A stretch of DNA of 64,000 nt. Origin: Helicoverpa zea (taxonomy: Eukaryota > Arthropoda > Insecta > Lepidoptera > Noctuidae). The notes beneath the pieces were generated by a model. It saw only the letters and a program-made list of their open reading frames with translations. It was not told the DNA's origin and searched no databases. The stretch spans positions 9,734,001 to 9,798,000 of the forward strand of contig NC_061463.1 in the NCBI RefSeq assembly GCF_022581195.2, written 5' to 3'. The translations under genes were made by a program, and so were the position numbers. Of this stretch, positions 45,948-56,301 are shown in pieces (the stretch's first letter is position 1; every line of letters starts with the position of its first letter).

Positions 45948-48900
45948 AATTTTATTGATTGCATTTTTGGCATCAGTATCGATCACTAATCACCCTCTAA
46001 TAGTTATTTTGGAAATATATTCAATGTACAGAATTGACCTCTCTACAGATTTATTATAAGTATAGAATAGTTTATTATATTTCGATAGCAACAGCAGTTT
46101 CGGTCCTTTTCTGTTTTTTTTTATTGGTGGTCACTTTTCCAAAATTTAATTACCTACCTACTTTTTATTCATTTTTGCATAGTCGTGTTTTAAAACAAGT
46201 ATTTCCGCTCTTTGCAGGATTAAGAAGCGTATCATCGTGAACAAAAATGTAACACCAATGACTGCACGGCCCGACCAGTGCGAGATCACCATTGAAAACT
46301 GTTGTAACATGAATATCTGTGAAACTGTAAGTATTATTCTTTCGAGTATAATAACTTAAACTAAGGACTGCTTGACATAATATGTCTTTCGGGATTTCCC
46401 AATATTCTGTCCATATGTTGATTTACCTACTAGTTATAGTATACCTACTAGTGATAGATTTTCGTATAAGTAAGGCCTGCCGGGGCTGCGGGATTGTTCG
46501 AAAGAGTTACCGCGGCCGTGGTACATAAAAGGCCTACGACAGAACACGACGGTTTTTAGTCAGTAAGAGTCATCACGGTTTTAGTCAGTAAGGGTCATTA
46601 ACACTCAATCCTTCTCCGTGTGAGAGGAGGCCGCAGCCCAGCAGTGGTACGATAAAAAGGCTGTAACAGAAACAGAAGAGTCTGGCACTCCCTCACCGCT
46701 GCTAACCCACAGCGCGAGTCTATCTCTAGTAAGTAAAACATTAGATAGAATATTGGGACCGGCCGTTAGAGCAATATTCTTTAGGTATTAATCTCACATA
46801 AATAAGGTATAAGTGATACAATGGAGGGATTTTTATGACTGAATTCACATGTTTATTAGTGTAATGGATAAGTAGTTACGATAGTTTACGTGTTGTTCTG
46901 CAGTAGTACGAACTAATACTTTGCATACCTATAGATGTTTGTTTATCTTACCCGAACATTGAACTGCTTGTTTTTTTTTCATTATCATGTGAAATTGCAC
47001 GGTTTTACAGATCTTTAGATATTGAAATAAAAATATATTTTTTTGGACTCACCATGACATGTCAATGTCATGTTTGTTTGTTTCCTACTAATTTTGAGAT
47101 ATACACGTATGGACTTAATTTCCTGTCCATTTGTTTATTGCATGATTAATGATCATCACATAATAAATTCTAGATTCTTTTTCAAAACTTGTAGTTTACA
47201 TCACGTTATAGGTTATATGTAGATAGTATTTAAATAAATGAGGAAAGTACTAAAAAATTTAGTTAATTAGGGGAATACCTACTACTAATGACAAGCACAA
47301 GATAAGCCAAGCTTCGTAAATATTTTTGACAACTTTAAACTCAGCGTGAATTGACATTTAAATATTAAACAAACAAAAGAAACGAGAGACAATTAAAAAC
47401 TGCATTAATATTTTTTCGATACCTACGGATATCAATGTTATCAGTTGTTTAAATAATTTAAAAACAATTTAACATGACACAAGGATGTTTGGGCACATCG
47501 GCATCGTTGCCACACTTTCATTTTGTTTAATAATGACACGTGTAGAGTCGTAGACATGACAGGCGTAGACTGTCGTATCGTATTTTACAAATAATTTTTG
47601 CTTTGGTCTGCTCGCGCGCCAAGTTGGACTTCGAGCACACGATGTTCTGAAAATACTCATGTATCGAAATCAGGATGTTAGTATTAGAGATGATAGCATT
47701 TTTGTACTTATGCCAGTTTTACTTAGCATGTTTATCTTACATTCAGATTTAATTTGGATAAACCGGGTTTTGTTAATATTTAATAAATCACATTCCCATT
47801 AATGCAAGAGTGAAAAAGCCAAAAGTATATTTTTTAAAATATTTAAAATTTTACGTGTAAAGTCTTTCAACGTGAAACCAACTAAGCGACGTGCAATTTT
47901 ACTTACTTGCTTTAATTACTTAGATTCCAATAAATTATAAAAATAAAGGCAGTATAGGTATCCGAGTTATGTGATGTTGCAATTGTCAACAGTGCATTTC
48001 TTAAGGGCCCCGTATAAATAAGTTTGCAATCGTGTGCCATATTCCAATATTATAATATAAAAGAATAAATTATCGTTAGATCGAAGGTTATTTGCAGTAC
48101 CGAGTATGTTTTATACTCATAATATGTATTTTATGGCCTTATGGCCTAGACAGGCAGGCTTATTGCTTGACAGTATATCATATCTCTACTCTTTTGTAGG
48201 CAGCAGAAAGTTGATAGAGGTAAAAAGCAATTGCGCATTCATTAAAAATTATATACAAAATAATAATTAGAAGAATTAAAAAAAAAATAGAACCGACCAT
48301 GAAGAAATATTTCTTAATTCAATTAAAATGACCCAAAGACAATAGTTGGGAAAATAATATTTACCTTGTTATTCATATAAAACATGGCTTACCTATCAAG
48401 GTAAATATTTCGCAGACGGCTGAAAGCATAAAATAGGTAATTTACATATTTTAAACATGTGTTTTGTAAAAGATGTCCGAAAAATATTCTTGAGAAATAA
48501 AGAAATAATACTTATTTATAAAAGAGTAAGCAGATAGATTCGTTTATTATACAACATGTAACTTAATTAACGCACATCCTGAAATTAGTTTGTTCAGAAT
48601 CGTTTACTGAATCGATTTATATCATTTTAATATAGGTAATTTTTTATCCCAAAAATAATTAAAACTACGGAAATTATTGTCATATTAACCCTGTACAGTC
48701 AAAACAAATTCAAATAGACCGTAACTCAAAGTAATAAGACTTCGTGTATTGTCGGCTTTTTCCGTAGTTTCGTTATGTTGTGTCGCGTCGAGCGGCGCGC
48801 GGCGCGATATTTGCGACTGTGTGCGTTGCGTGCGTAGTAGGTAGTATGACCAAAAAGTTCTCCAAGAATTGGTATAACTAATTTAGTAAATAACAATGCA

Positions 48901-50449
48901 TATACATGTTAAATTAAAAATTGATAACGAATAAATAACACTATCTGTCGCTTCTCGTAATACTTGTAATTTTAGTTGCTAGAGACAACAAGCAATCACC
49001 GAATTTAGCTATAAAAATGAGTAGTGTTAAACCGCACATAAAATTAAACGGGTTGCACGTTAAGCAAGTTTCAGCACCTATAATTTATTACACAGAAGGC
49101 CCAGTATGTTAAGATCATCGATGTAAATGATTTAACGATTTAAATGCTGCGCTAACTTCATATTTATCTTAGTCCAAAATTATAATACTGGGTGCTCTGT
49201 CACCGTGCTTCAAGGCTTTACTTTTTTATTGTGTTCGTATCTCGGTAATGCTATGATCAACACAGCACTATTTAATTTCTATACATTTTTTTAGTTTAGA
49301 TTTTAATGTAACCATATTCCTGCATTGGCATGCAGATTTTAATGTGCCCATAACATTCCATACAGGTTGATAATGCTTGGGCAAGTCAACCGCAATGAGT
49401 TTGGTCTGAGCAGACTGTAAGGTTTCATATTTTGATGTTTCAGCTTAGCCCTGCATGGTTGGGGTACACTCGCTTACTAACACTTTTAATTTATTGTTTG
49501 ATTTTGAAGGTTTTTGTAAGGGTTTTAATGTAACTAAAATTAAACAATGTACACGTAGATTATGGTTCATATTTGTAGTTTTTGCGTCTTAGGTTCTGAA
49601 ATTGGTACAATGCCTTTGAAATAAGAGTCTTTTTGGCTTTACTATTCATGGTATTTTGATTAATTATAAAATCTTTTCTTAATTGATTTGAACCTGATGT
49701 CAAGTTTTACCACGATTTAAACTTAAGTACTTAAACTGCTAGTTTCAAAACAATGTTTTAGAAGTACTTAAGTTTTTGTTATTCTGTTTCGTTTTACAAT
49801 ATTTTTTACTAACATTTTAGTATTTTTTTCTCTTATGAAAAATATTATGCACTTAGTTTAGTTTCTACTAACAAAACACTTTGCGTTTGCGTTAAATGCT
49901 AATCTTTACCTGTTTTACCCATTAGTTTTAAGGCACCACCTACTTATTACTAGGTATTATTTTAAGGAAATTACGAACGGTTCTTACATAACACACAGGA
50001 TATCTATTAATATAAAATATTACCTACTTACTATGTATATCTTAGATAAGGTGTCAGGGATTAAACTGATGAAATAATCTATATTGATTACAAGTACCTA
50101 ATTGTCTAATTGTCTGGTAAATAGATAACACGCTAAACTTGTACTCAGATATGCTTATCTTTAATCCACCAAAGTTAAGACCTCTTTTATATTGGCTTCC
50201 TTACTCCATGTCATCAAAATCTTGCAGAAAGCAAATACTTGTTCCAAAAAAACTAGTTGGTAGTAGAAAGTGGAATAAAGATAAGATATATGAGACTTAT
50301 AGAACACTGAATAATAATTTATCTTTTTGTTGCAGCCATGTTTCGAACCAAGATCAACGATACGACCAACTTTACTAGATTCTAAACCCGGCAAGGAAGA
50401 AAAGAAGAATTTGATTGCAAACATGGAGTATCCAGACGACCCTTACTAA
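22716..50449 (+). CDS. cue: Protein cueball orthologue (gene C)
   Basis: Seven coding exons join in phase to 594 aa: 22716-22779, 42641-43037, 43123-43779, 43862-44098, 44291-44497, 46218-46326, 50336-50449. Order: signal peptide (1-20); class B repeats with FWTD (109-112), YWTN (157-160), YWAD (202-205), YWVD (246-249); EGF domains at about 325-348, 353-383 and 388-419; Thr/Ser-rich stalk; membrane helix about 491-511 (VIIMLGVLCGLLCLACAVLIT) followed by LRRRPR; and a cytoplasmic tail of about 80 residues containing KKNLIANME. This matches Drosophila Cueball in domain order and size (about 640 aa), a membrane protein implicated in germ-line development. The in-frame ATG at 22716 is chosen because it gives a 64-nt exon as in A and B; ATG 22725 is an alternative. 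All splice sites are GT-AG. Confidence 0.88.
25050..25235 (+). repeat. Dispersed repeat, copy 1 (CCCCCAAAACGCCC type)
   Basis: Shares CACTTCCTATGTGTTTT, GAAGAAGTGGCG and ACTCCCCAGCAACACATGTC with 35575-35735. Common in moth genomes, probably the 3' part of a retrotransposon. Confidence 0.6.
25275..25354 (+). repeat. 80-bp direct repeat, left copy
   Basis: TTTTTGTTGCTAGTTTATCT... to ...GTTACAGCCTTTTT; repeated at 25900-25979 with one mismatch, immediately flanking the 545-bp repeat at 25355-25899. Confidence 0.9.
25355..25899 (+). repeat. AGGGTTCCGTA...CTTGGCCGG dispersed repeat, copy 1
   Basis: 545 bp beginning AGGGTTCCGTAGCCAAAATG and ending TCGCACTTGGCCGGTTTT. Nearly identical to 29883-30439, same orientation, same intron; differs in a C-run length and a (CCGTCTGT)n count. 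Its ends are weakly complementary (GGGTTCCGT / ACGGAACCC). No protein. Confidence 0.85.
25900..25979 (+). repeat. 80-bp direct repeat, right copy
   Basis: Second copy of 25275-25354, with A to T at one position. Confidence 0.9.
28462..28682 (+). repeat. tRNA-derived SINE, third family
   Basis: GTTGGCCTAGTGGTTAGAGC (A box) and GTGCGGGTCCGATTCACGG (B box), then a body ending ACCCAGCACTGGGACGATAA and GATGATGA. Confidence 0.65.
29010..29081. repeat. Small inverted repeat (MITE remnant)
   Basis: CTTGTCTAAAAAAAATGT at 29010-29027 is complementary to ACATTTTTTTAGACAAG at 29065-29081, apart from one A. Confidence 0.55.
29883..30439 (+). repeat. AGGGTTCCGTA...CTTGGCCGG dispersed repeat, copy 2
   Basis: Second near-identical copy of 25355-25899. 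A diverged tail of a third copy (CCAACTCGCACTTGACCGG) lies just upstream near 29607. Confidence 0.85.
33189..33496 (+). repeat. 5'-truncated SINE with perfect 18-bp target duplication
   Basis: Body from ATGCAACTTTTCTAAGTCTG to GGCTCGGAGGATGATGATG; ACATTTCATTTTATAAAA at 33171-33188 recurs at 33497-33514. The tRNA-like head is missing, as expected of truncated reverse transcription. Confidence 0.88.
34177..34633. mobile_element. MITE with TTAA duplications, copy 2
   Basis: TTAA at 34173-34176 and 34634-34637; same body as 8334-8758 with a 30-bp longer left part (CGCGCGCTAGC region). Left end GGCGAGGAAGTGG is diverged from copy 1. Confidence 0.65.
35575..35735 (+). repeat. Dispersed repeat, copy 2 (CCCCCAAAACGCCC type)
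   Basis: Related to 25050-25235; includes CTGGGGAGAAGAAGTGGCGG and CAGCAACACATGTCTGTCTG. Confidence 0.6.
35950..35963 (+). promoter_or_regulatory. CTCF-like motif
   Basis: CCACCAGAGGGCGC fits the CTCF core consensus CCASYAGRKGGCRS at every position. It sits in a GC-rich island in gene C intron 1, directly after a stretch of repeated ACTCGACGAAG-like sequence. Function untested. Confidence 0.35.
38412..38536 (-). pseudogene. C-terminal fragment of the same non-LTR family as 1-2343
   Basis: On the minus strand it matches about 2195-2325: TTAGTGGAGTCCACTCGTGA, CCAAAGGGCTGGC, ATGCATTGCCATCCAGCGTG and CAGCCAGCCTTTTGGGCACG are shared. A few bases are missing in the middle. A dead 125-bp relic in intron 1 of gene C. 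Confidence 0.85.
38758..38984 (+). mobile_element. MITE M2, 227 bp, TA target duplication
   Basis: Same family and length as M1. TA at 38756-38757 and 38985-38986. Left arm about 170 bp; the right 55-60 bp are the inverted copy of the left end. Confidence 0.88.
41159..41180 (-). promoter_or_regulatory. Candidate nuclear-receptor response element
   Basis: On the minus strand, TCAAGGTCA (extended half site of FTZ-F1/ERR type) runs directly into AGGTCAGAGGTCA (perfect DR1 of USP/HNF4/SVP type). Lies in gene C intron 1, about 1.5 kb upstream of exon 2. Binding is inferred only from the motif. Confidence 0.4.
42641..43037 (+). CDS. cue: Gene C exon 2 (N-terminal propeller)
   Basis: Acceptor GTTATTTCAG; begins DIAVTTGDQLEFY; contains LTALAYDAVHNMLLFVD and LLFWTDTKERSIYW; ends VDSCRG at GG|GTACGT. 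Confidence 0.9.
43123..43779 (+). CDS. cue: Gene C exon 3 (propeller, EGF 1-2)
   Basis: Acceptor AAATTACAG before GYIYWTNTN. Three further class B motifs, EGF 1 (CVHG...GERC) and most of EGF 2. Donor AG|GTATAAC. 657 nt. Confidence 0.9.
43862..44098 (+). CDS. cue: Gene C exon 4 (EGF 2-3 and stalk)
   Basis: Acceptor TTAATTTCAG; CNAGYSGERC finishes EGF 2, EGF 3 is CHGYCLNNGLC...GSRC, then a Thr/Val-rich stalk (FTTTTESVVVSPSTTVAP). Donor CA|GTAAGT. Confidence 0.9.
44291..44497 (+). CDS. cue: Gene C exon 5 (membrane segment)
   Basis: Acceptor GTTGTTTTAG. Encodes the juxtamembrane region, the single transmembrane helix and the positively charged LHLRRRP stop-transfer stretch. Donor AG|GTTTGT. Confidence 0.88.
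44498..46217 (+). other. Gene C intron 5
   Basis: Holds a truncated ACTAGCT-type repeat near 44999, a CpG-rich patch near 45325-45425 and a (GACA)n microsatellite. No exon seen. Confidence 0.6.
45909..45945 (+). repeat. (GACA)n microsatellite
   Basis: About nine tandem GACA units at the end of a dispersed repeat (TTAAAATCCGTCCAGTAGTT). Confidence 0.9.
46218..46326 (+). CDS. cue: Gene C exon 6 (cytoplasmic)
   Basis: Acceptor CTCTTTGCAG; KKRIIVNKNVTPMTARPDQC then cysteine-rich ENCCNMNICET; donor GTAAGTATT. 109 nt, ends phase 0. Confidence 0.85.
46327..50335 (+). other. Gene C intron 6, 4.0 kb
   Basis: Contains a repeat at about 46473-46690 (CTGCCGGGGCTGCGGGATTG ... CAGCCCAGCAGTGGTACGAT), a CpG-rich patch near 48780-48840 and otherwise AT-rich sequence. 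No exon seen. Confidence 0.6.
50336..50449 (+). CDS. cue: Gene C exon 7 (C-terminus)
   Basis: Acceptor TTTTTGTTGCAG; PCFEPRSTIRPTLLD through KEEKKNLIANMEYPDDPY, TAA at 50447-50449. Confidence 0.85.
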   Translation, partial: PCFEPRSTIRPTLLDSKPGKEEKKNLIANMEYPDDPY

Positions 50450-53130
50450 CATCTATGGATTTGTTTTGAGTGGCGTACAATACTTTGGCTATAACACTAA
50501 GGCACAATATTCATAAGGATTTATTCGGGTAAAATGTACTTATTTATTTTATACGTTTTATCTTGGTATGAAAGAAATCATGGCATAAAAAAGTTTGGCC
50601 ACTTTTTTATAATCAGGCTGTGATGTTACGGGTGCTAAAGAAATTGCTAGTGTGGAAATTACTGTATTCAAAGCAAAAAGTCGCATTCACTACAAAAAAG
50701 TTATGTACAGGCTGTTATATTTTACCACTACTTGTAATTGGACGTAAACTGGTGTAAGTGACAAGCAGGAATATAAAATACTTTTTATCAATGAAAGTTT
50801 GTCCAAACCGGATATTCCCTATGGTATTGTGCCAAAGGTTTACATATATGTGATATTTGATTAAGGGTTGAGTAAAAGACACTAACAAACGATTACATTA
50901 ATCTTTGTGCGTGCTCTAAGGGCTGTGTATGATTGCTAAAATCTGAGTGCATGGAAACTAGATTTTAGGTGTTATATTATTTATTCGGTTGCAGTGGGAT
51001 CAGGCATATCGTAATACGTAAACCTTGAGGATCTTTGCTGAAATTCACATATTTTGGTACATGTTTTTTTTCGTTAGCGTTCACAAGGTGCCTTCCTGTT
51101 AACTTAGTGCTTTACGACGATAGCATATCCATGATTAAGTTCACACATGTTGCCGAAACATGCTGATTTTAGCAGCGATCCTACCGAAATAGGCATTTGA
51201 GTCGATTTTTCGTTATTTCCTGTTTTATCATTTCGGTAAACACTTGCTATATTTTAGTTCATTGTATCGAAAAAGTTTACTTATGTCGGTTTCTACGTTC
51301 TTTTCTTATTTGATTAAGTTTTAGCGACTTTGTGCCAAAGCTAATATTTTTCGTATAACGAATTGGTTGCTTCCTTATGCGATTTATTAAAGAAAATATA
51401 ATCGGCAACGCCAAACGATAACGTGAAATGGTCTCGATATAAAATATAACGTAGCATTTATAAAGAAATAAAAATAGTGTACTATTTGTACAGATTTTTG
51501 TTATTATTTTGTACTGTTACCAAATTATTGTTTAATCATAATCATTATTATGGACATTTTTATTTAATAATATTATAATTTTTTGATTATTTTCGATATG
51601 GCATTGTAAGAATTCTTTGAAAATCATCAAAAAAAAATACTGCATGGGTTGTATTGTACGTCTTTAAGAATTGTTTGAGACTTAAATGTTTAACGTCTTA
51701 TTCCGTTTCTGTGTTCAAATATTTTAACCACCAATGTGTCATCAAGTCATCACTCTGTAGCTTGTAGCAGTTTTCTGCACACAATGGCCCAAATTAGTTT
51801 TTCAACTAATTGAGCTGAAGATTCATAACAAAATGTGTTCTTCCATAATGATGAAAGTACTGCGATTGTTGACTATTTATAATCTTAACAAAATGTGCGA
51901 ACAATACTGTTTTTATAAAGAGAATGATCTTTGCTAATTTTCATGAGCTTAGGCAATTATGACAAATCTGTAAAAACTATATTGACTGTGAAAATTATTT
52001 AGGATCATCTCAATCAGTGTTATTGAATGTCCCTATCTGCTAATAACCGTCAAATATAAGTTCTTAATGAATATTTAATTTCCAAATATTATTAACGCAG
52101 AGTTTGAAAGTTATGGTAGAAACGGGGACGTCTGAAAGGTTGTTCATTTAGTTTGTAATCATCATATGAATTTAACTATATCAACTGCTCGCAATCATTA
52201 TCCTTTGCCAAAAAACTTAAATCTTAAATGTATAATCATGTACCAGTTTTAATGTCGTTGTAAGCAGTGTGAAATAGTTTTATTTCATGATTTTTAGCGC
52301 GGTGCCTCACTTCTCGAGTTAATGTTAGCTACACTGGGCTATGGACTTTTATCGGCTCTTTTATAATTTTTATAGAGGACGCAGGCATGGTACGATATAC
52401 CATTAAGAAGTTTTGTTAGTGAGTTGCCGATAAGTCCGTAGTCCCAAGTTCAAGCCTCAAATCGTTGTGAACGATTGAACCATTTTTAGGCTTTTAGTGT
52501 AAGAATTTGCGTTCCTATAGGTAATTCTAAAAAACAATATTTATCAGAGTACCTCAATATAGATAATTTATTTTAAAAATATTTATGCAAATTAGTGACA
52601 ACGTTTTGTGCACTTACATAGAAGATATATAATTTTTCGGCTATTAAGTACTTATTTATTTGTTCTTGACTGTACTTGTTTACTAGATTATTGTTTTGGC
52701 CTAGAATCTCAAGTTACTTAAAATTGTATCGTACTTACCGCAATTAGGTACCTATGAAACTAAGTTTGTTTCTGTTAATCAGAAGATAACACGTGCACAA
52801 TTTAGTGTTGTACTTAACATTCTAGAATATAGACTATACTTGCCAAGTTACTAATTTGCCTCTATTATGATTTAGTTTCCTCGCAGCTTACCTTATGAAG
52901 AGGCACCTCTACTTAATAAACCCTATATTGGTGGTACTTAGCTAAGTAGTTAGACAATTTAGAAATTACTTTGTTAGTGTTAGTTTTAGCTGTGGATTGA
53001 TAATATCCACATCAGAAATGTGATATTATTGAGTCTTGGTATAAGCATATATTAGTGAATATTGTGATTAATAGTAATATTAAATTAAAGAGCTTGCATA
53101 AACGACTTTGTTTCATTGCAATAAAAACCG
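50450..53130 (+). other. Probable 3' untranslated region of gene C
   Basis: No open frame of note. Candidate polyadenylation signals AATAAA at 51467-51472 and 53120-53125, so the UTR could be about 1.0 or 2.7 kb. Confidence 0.45.
51467..51472 (+). promoter_or_regulatory. Candidate polyadenylation signal of gene C
   Basis: AATAAA followed within 35 bases by a T/G-rich stretch (TTTTTGTTATTATTTTGT). Confidence 0.4.
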
Positions 53131-54227
53131 TTTTCGCTTGACAACTTCATTTATTCCATATAGCTAAGAAGATACAAAGTTTAGGGCTTGGACACATTCG
53201 ATTTGGTCGGAGAACAGTTTAACAGTACAAACTTAAAGCAGTGAATACACTATTTCTAACACATCGTATTGCTTATAAATTATACAAAGTTGCGCTTCAT
53301 ACAACCAACATTTTTCAATAAAGACTTGAGCCCTCATTTGAACTATTATCACATTGAATAAATACTTCTTTGTCTAACAATATAAATTATAATCTCCTTG
53401 TGATGAAACGAGAGTTGAGAAAAATATACATTTCCATACACTTGGATAAAAAACGACTAGGCACAATACAATCACGAAACAGCACATATAGGTAACTCAA
53501 GACGGCAACGGTGACCATAGGTAATGAGAAAATACATTTTACAGTATATTTGTTGGCTCACCAAAAAGCTGTCTATTTATTTTTAAATCTATGGTCTATC
53601 TCCACATAAATGATAATCATATATGCTTATCATTTTTGCCATTAAATTTAATAATCTAATATTTAATATTGCATTCAATTATGATACTGTATAAAATATG
53701 TCAAATATCTTAACAGCCAATCAAGCGATTTTATACACATTGAATAATGAAATATAAGAATTCTATGTAGGTATTATACATTTTGAACAGTACTTGGGAT
53801 CACATACTATTGCGTTCAATAGTTAGTAATATAAGCTTATTTATGGCAGATATATTTTTACATAAAACCATTGTTGTATCATAAATGGGTAATGCTTCAG
53901 AGCAAATTCCTAGGTATTTACTATTAGCCTTTTTATACATACAATATAATGTAGGTCTTCGGGGAAAAAGTAAAAATGTTTACTATCCAATTTGTATAGT
54001 ACCATATGACACAGTGAAGAGAAAATATGTAAAGAACCTAAATATTTGAGACTAATTAATATATTTTCAATTTTATAAAATACAATCAGGCTTACTGGTG
54101 AATACTCTGTCTTAATATTTATTACTGAAGACCACCTTTCCTAATATCTAACATTAATCTAAGCATTTTGTCAAGGATTATTAACAGGGGTTTAGTAACT
54201 AAGTATTTGTTGCAATAAATAATAAAC
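53131..54227. other. Intergenic, AT-rich, nothing recognised
   Basis: Between the likely end of gene C and the Harbinger element. No coding or repeat structure that I can support. Confidence 0.5.
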
Positions 54228-54765
54228 TAAGGGTCTGTTTCAGAATGTATGGATAAAGTTCCAAATAACTATGTTACACATAAATTATTCGGATGATAAA
54301 AGTTCCGAATAAGAAACATTGCGTTTCACAAACATAATTTATCTAACACATAACTATCTGAAACTTATATGTAAGTGCGGTGGCAACACCATATACAAAC
54401 GTTTCGTTTCTTGATGTCATTTCATTAAGTACAAAAAAAAGTAAAAGAAACTACTTATAAACATATTTCAAATTATACAAGAAACATTGATTTACTTTAA
54501 TATTTTTATAAAATTAGTTATTATCCACATAACGGTTATAAAAACTTACACAAACGATTTTATGGCAAATGAAAATTGCTGGTAACGAAACGCGTTTGAC
54601 AGTGACAATTACTCACAGTCACATATAAGTATTAGCAGCCGCGCGTGGTAATTTAAATTTTTTATGTTAGTCGTTGGTGTTTGTGTTTCTGTTTTTTTGC
54701 TATTCTTGCGATTTGAGTGTACCTCTTGAATACATTTATGCACAGTCATTTCTATGTATTGAAAA

Positions 54766-56219
54766 ATGACATCAAAACGTGAACGAAGCGTTAACTTCAG
54801 CCGGGAAGAAGTTGAGCTTCTAACTTCACTCGTTGCTCAACATAAAAGCATTTTAGAAAATAAGAAAAGTGATGCAGTCACATGGAATGAAAAAGAACAG
54901 TGCTGGAAGACATTGGAGGCACTATTTAATAGCAAAAGCGGTACTAATTATCGTAGTGCCAAAACATTAAAAGCGAAATACGAAGGAATAAAAAGAAATA
55001 CCAGGAAAAAGTCTGCTCTAATACGTGCCGAAACGTATCGCACGGGAGGTGGACCTAGTGCTGCTCCTCCTCTGACGCCAGTAGAAGAAAAAGTGAAAGA
55101 CATGATACTGTTGTCTGTAGATGGAATCGAAAGTGAATTTGATTCTGATCATGTTGGTAAGATCATAAGTTTAAAATTGTTATTAGTTCTGTACTACTAA
55201 TATGACGAGCCGATCTGTATTTTGTATGTAAGTGAATTATAATACAATTGTCATGCTCTTCTCTTTCTTATTTAATTTTATTTATGTTGCAGATCCTATA
55301 CAAATAGACACAGTATGTCCTCCACCAACACCTTCCACATCCAACCAATTAACACAAAACATTGAAATGATTATTGCAGACAATAACTGTGTCCAAGTGG
55401 ATACCAATATAGAGCATCACATGAGTAAGTTACTTTTTCTACAAACCAATTTAACTTAAATAGCCATATTGCCACTTGTTTTAACTAAAATGAAATATTT
55501 CTACCAACAAACTTTTCATCCATTAAACTCTTGTTAAAAACTCCATTTTCGTTTTCAGCTGAAGGTCAGTCTACACAAAATGATGACTCTGATGAGGAAG
55601 GGCATTCCAGAAGAAAGATAAGTAAGTAGTGTTCCTGTTGTGTCTCCGTGTTGTTGATAAGCACACCTTCATAACATTCTCACCTTTTCTTTTTAATTTT
55701 AGGTCAATATACTACACCCAAAAAAGTTGCCAATGATGAGAAGTGGACTAATTGGAAGCCAAAATCTCTGCGCTCCAAAAAACATCCTGCCTTATGTAAG
55801 TTCTTTTAATCGTTCTTGTTTTAGTTCATGTATTTAGATATTTTATATTGATGTGCAGTATAACAGAGTTGCAATGTAATGGTTCAACCGTCAACCTGTG
55901 GTTTGATTGGAACTCCACTATAGAAGAGACCTAGATTGTATGGGTAAATTAAATGATGTTGATACCAGCTTGTGTAATTTTTACCAATACATATTTACAA
56001 TAAAGAAAATATCTTGTTTCAGCTGCTGAGAAGATGAAAAGGCCATTCGAAAGAGTAGCTGATGCAAAATTAGAGATTGCAGATTTACAGAAGAAGATTC
56101 TGGAGGAAGAATTCTTAAATAAAAGAAAGCAATGGGCCTTTGAAGAGGAAGAAAGGGAGCACAAAAGAGAAATGTGGGCGTTGGAAAAAAAATACTTTTT
56201 AAATAAATTTGAAAAATAA
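54766..56219 (+). CDS. Harbinger accessory protein, Myb/SANT-like
   Basis: Five exons in phase: 54766-55156, 55293-55424, 55559-55621, 55703-55795, 56023-56219, giving 291 aa. The N-terminus (residues about 8-85: NFSREEVELLTSLVAQHKS ... KTLKAKYEGIKRNTRKK) is a trihelix/Myb-SANT-like DNA-binding domain. The C-terminus (KRPFERVADAKLEIADLQ through KRKQWAFEEEEREHKREM) is a charged coiled coil. In Harbinger elements this second protein brings the transposase to the nucleus and DNA ends. Every intron is GT-AG and phase 1. It resembles moth genes annotated as Myb/SANT-like or fibrinogen-silencer-binding proteins. Confidence 0.82.
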
Positions 56220-56301
56220 ATCGTTTTTTATTTAACACAGAATACATTTAATAACCTACTATATTAATGGAATGCAAAATGCCTATAAATGACTATCATT
56301 A

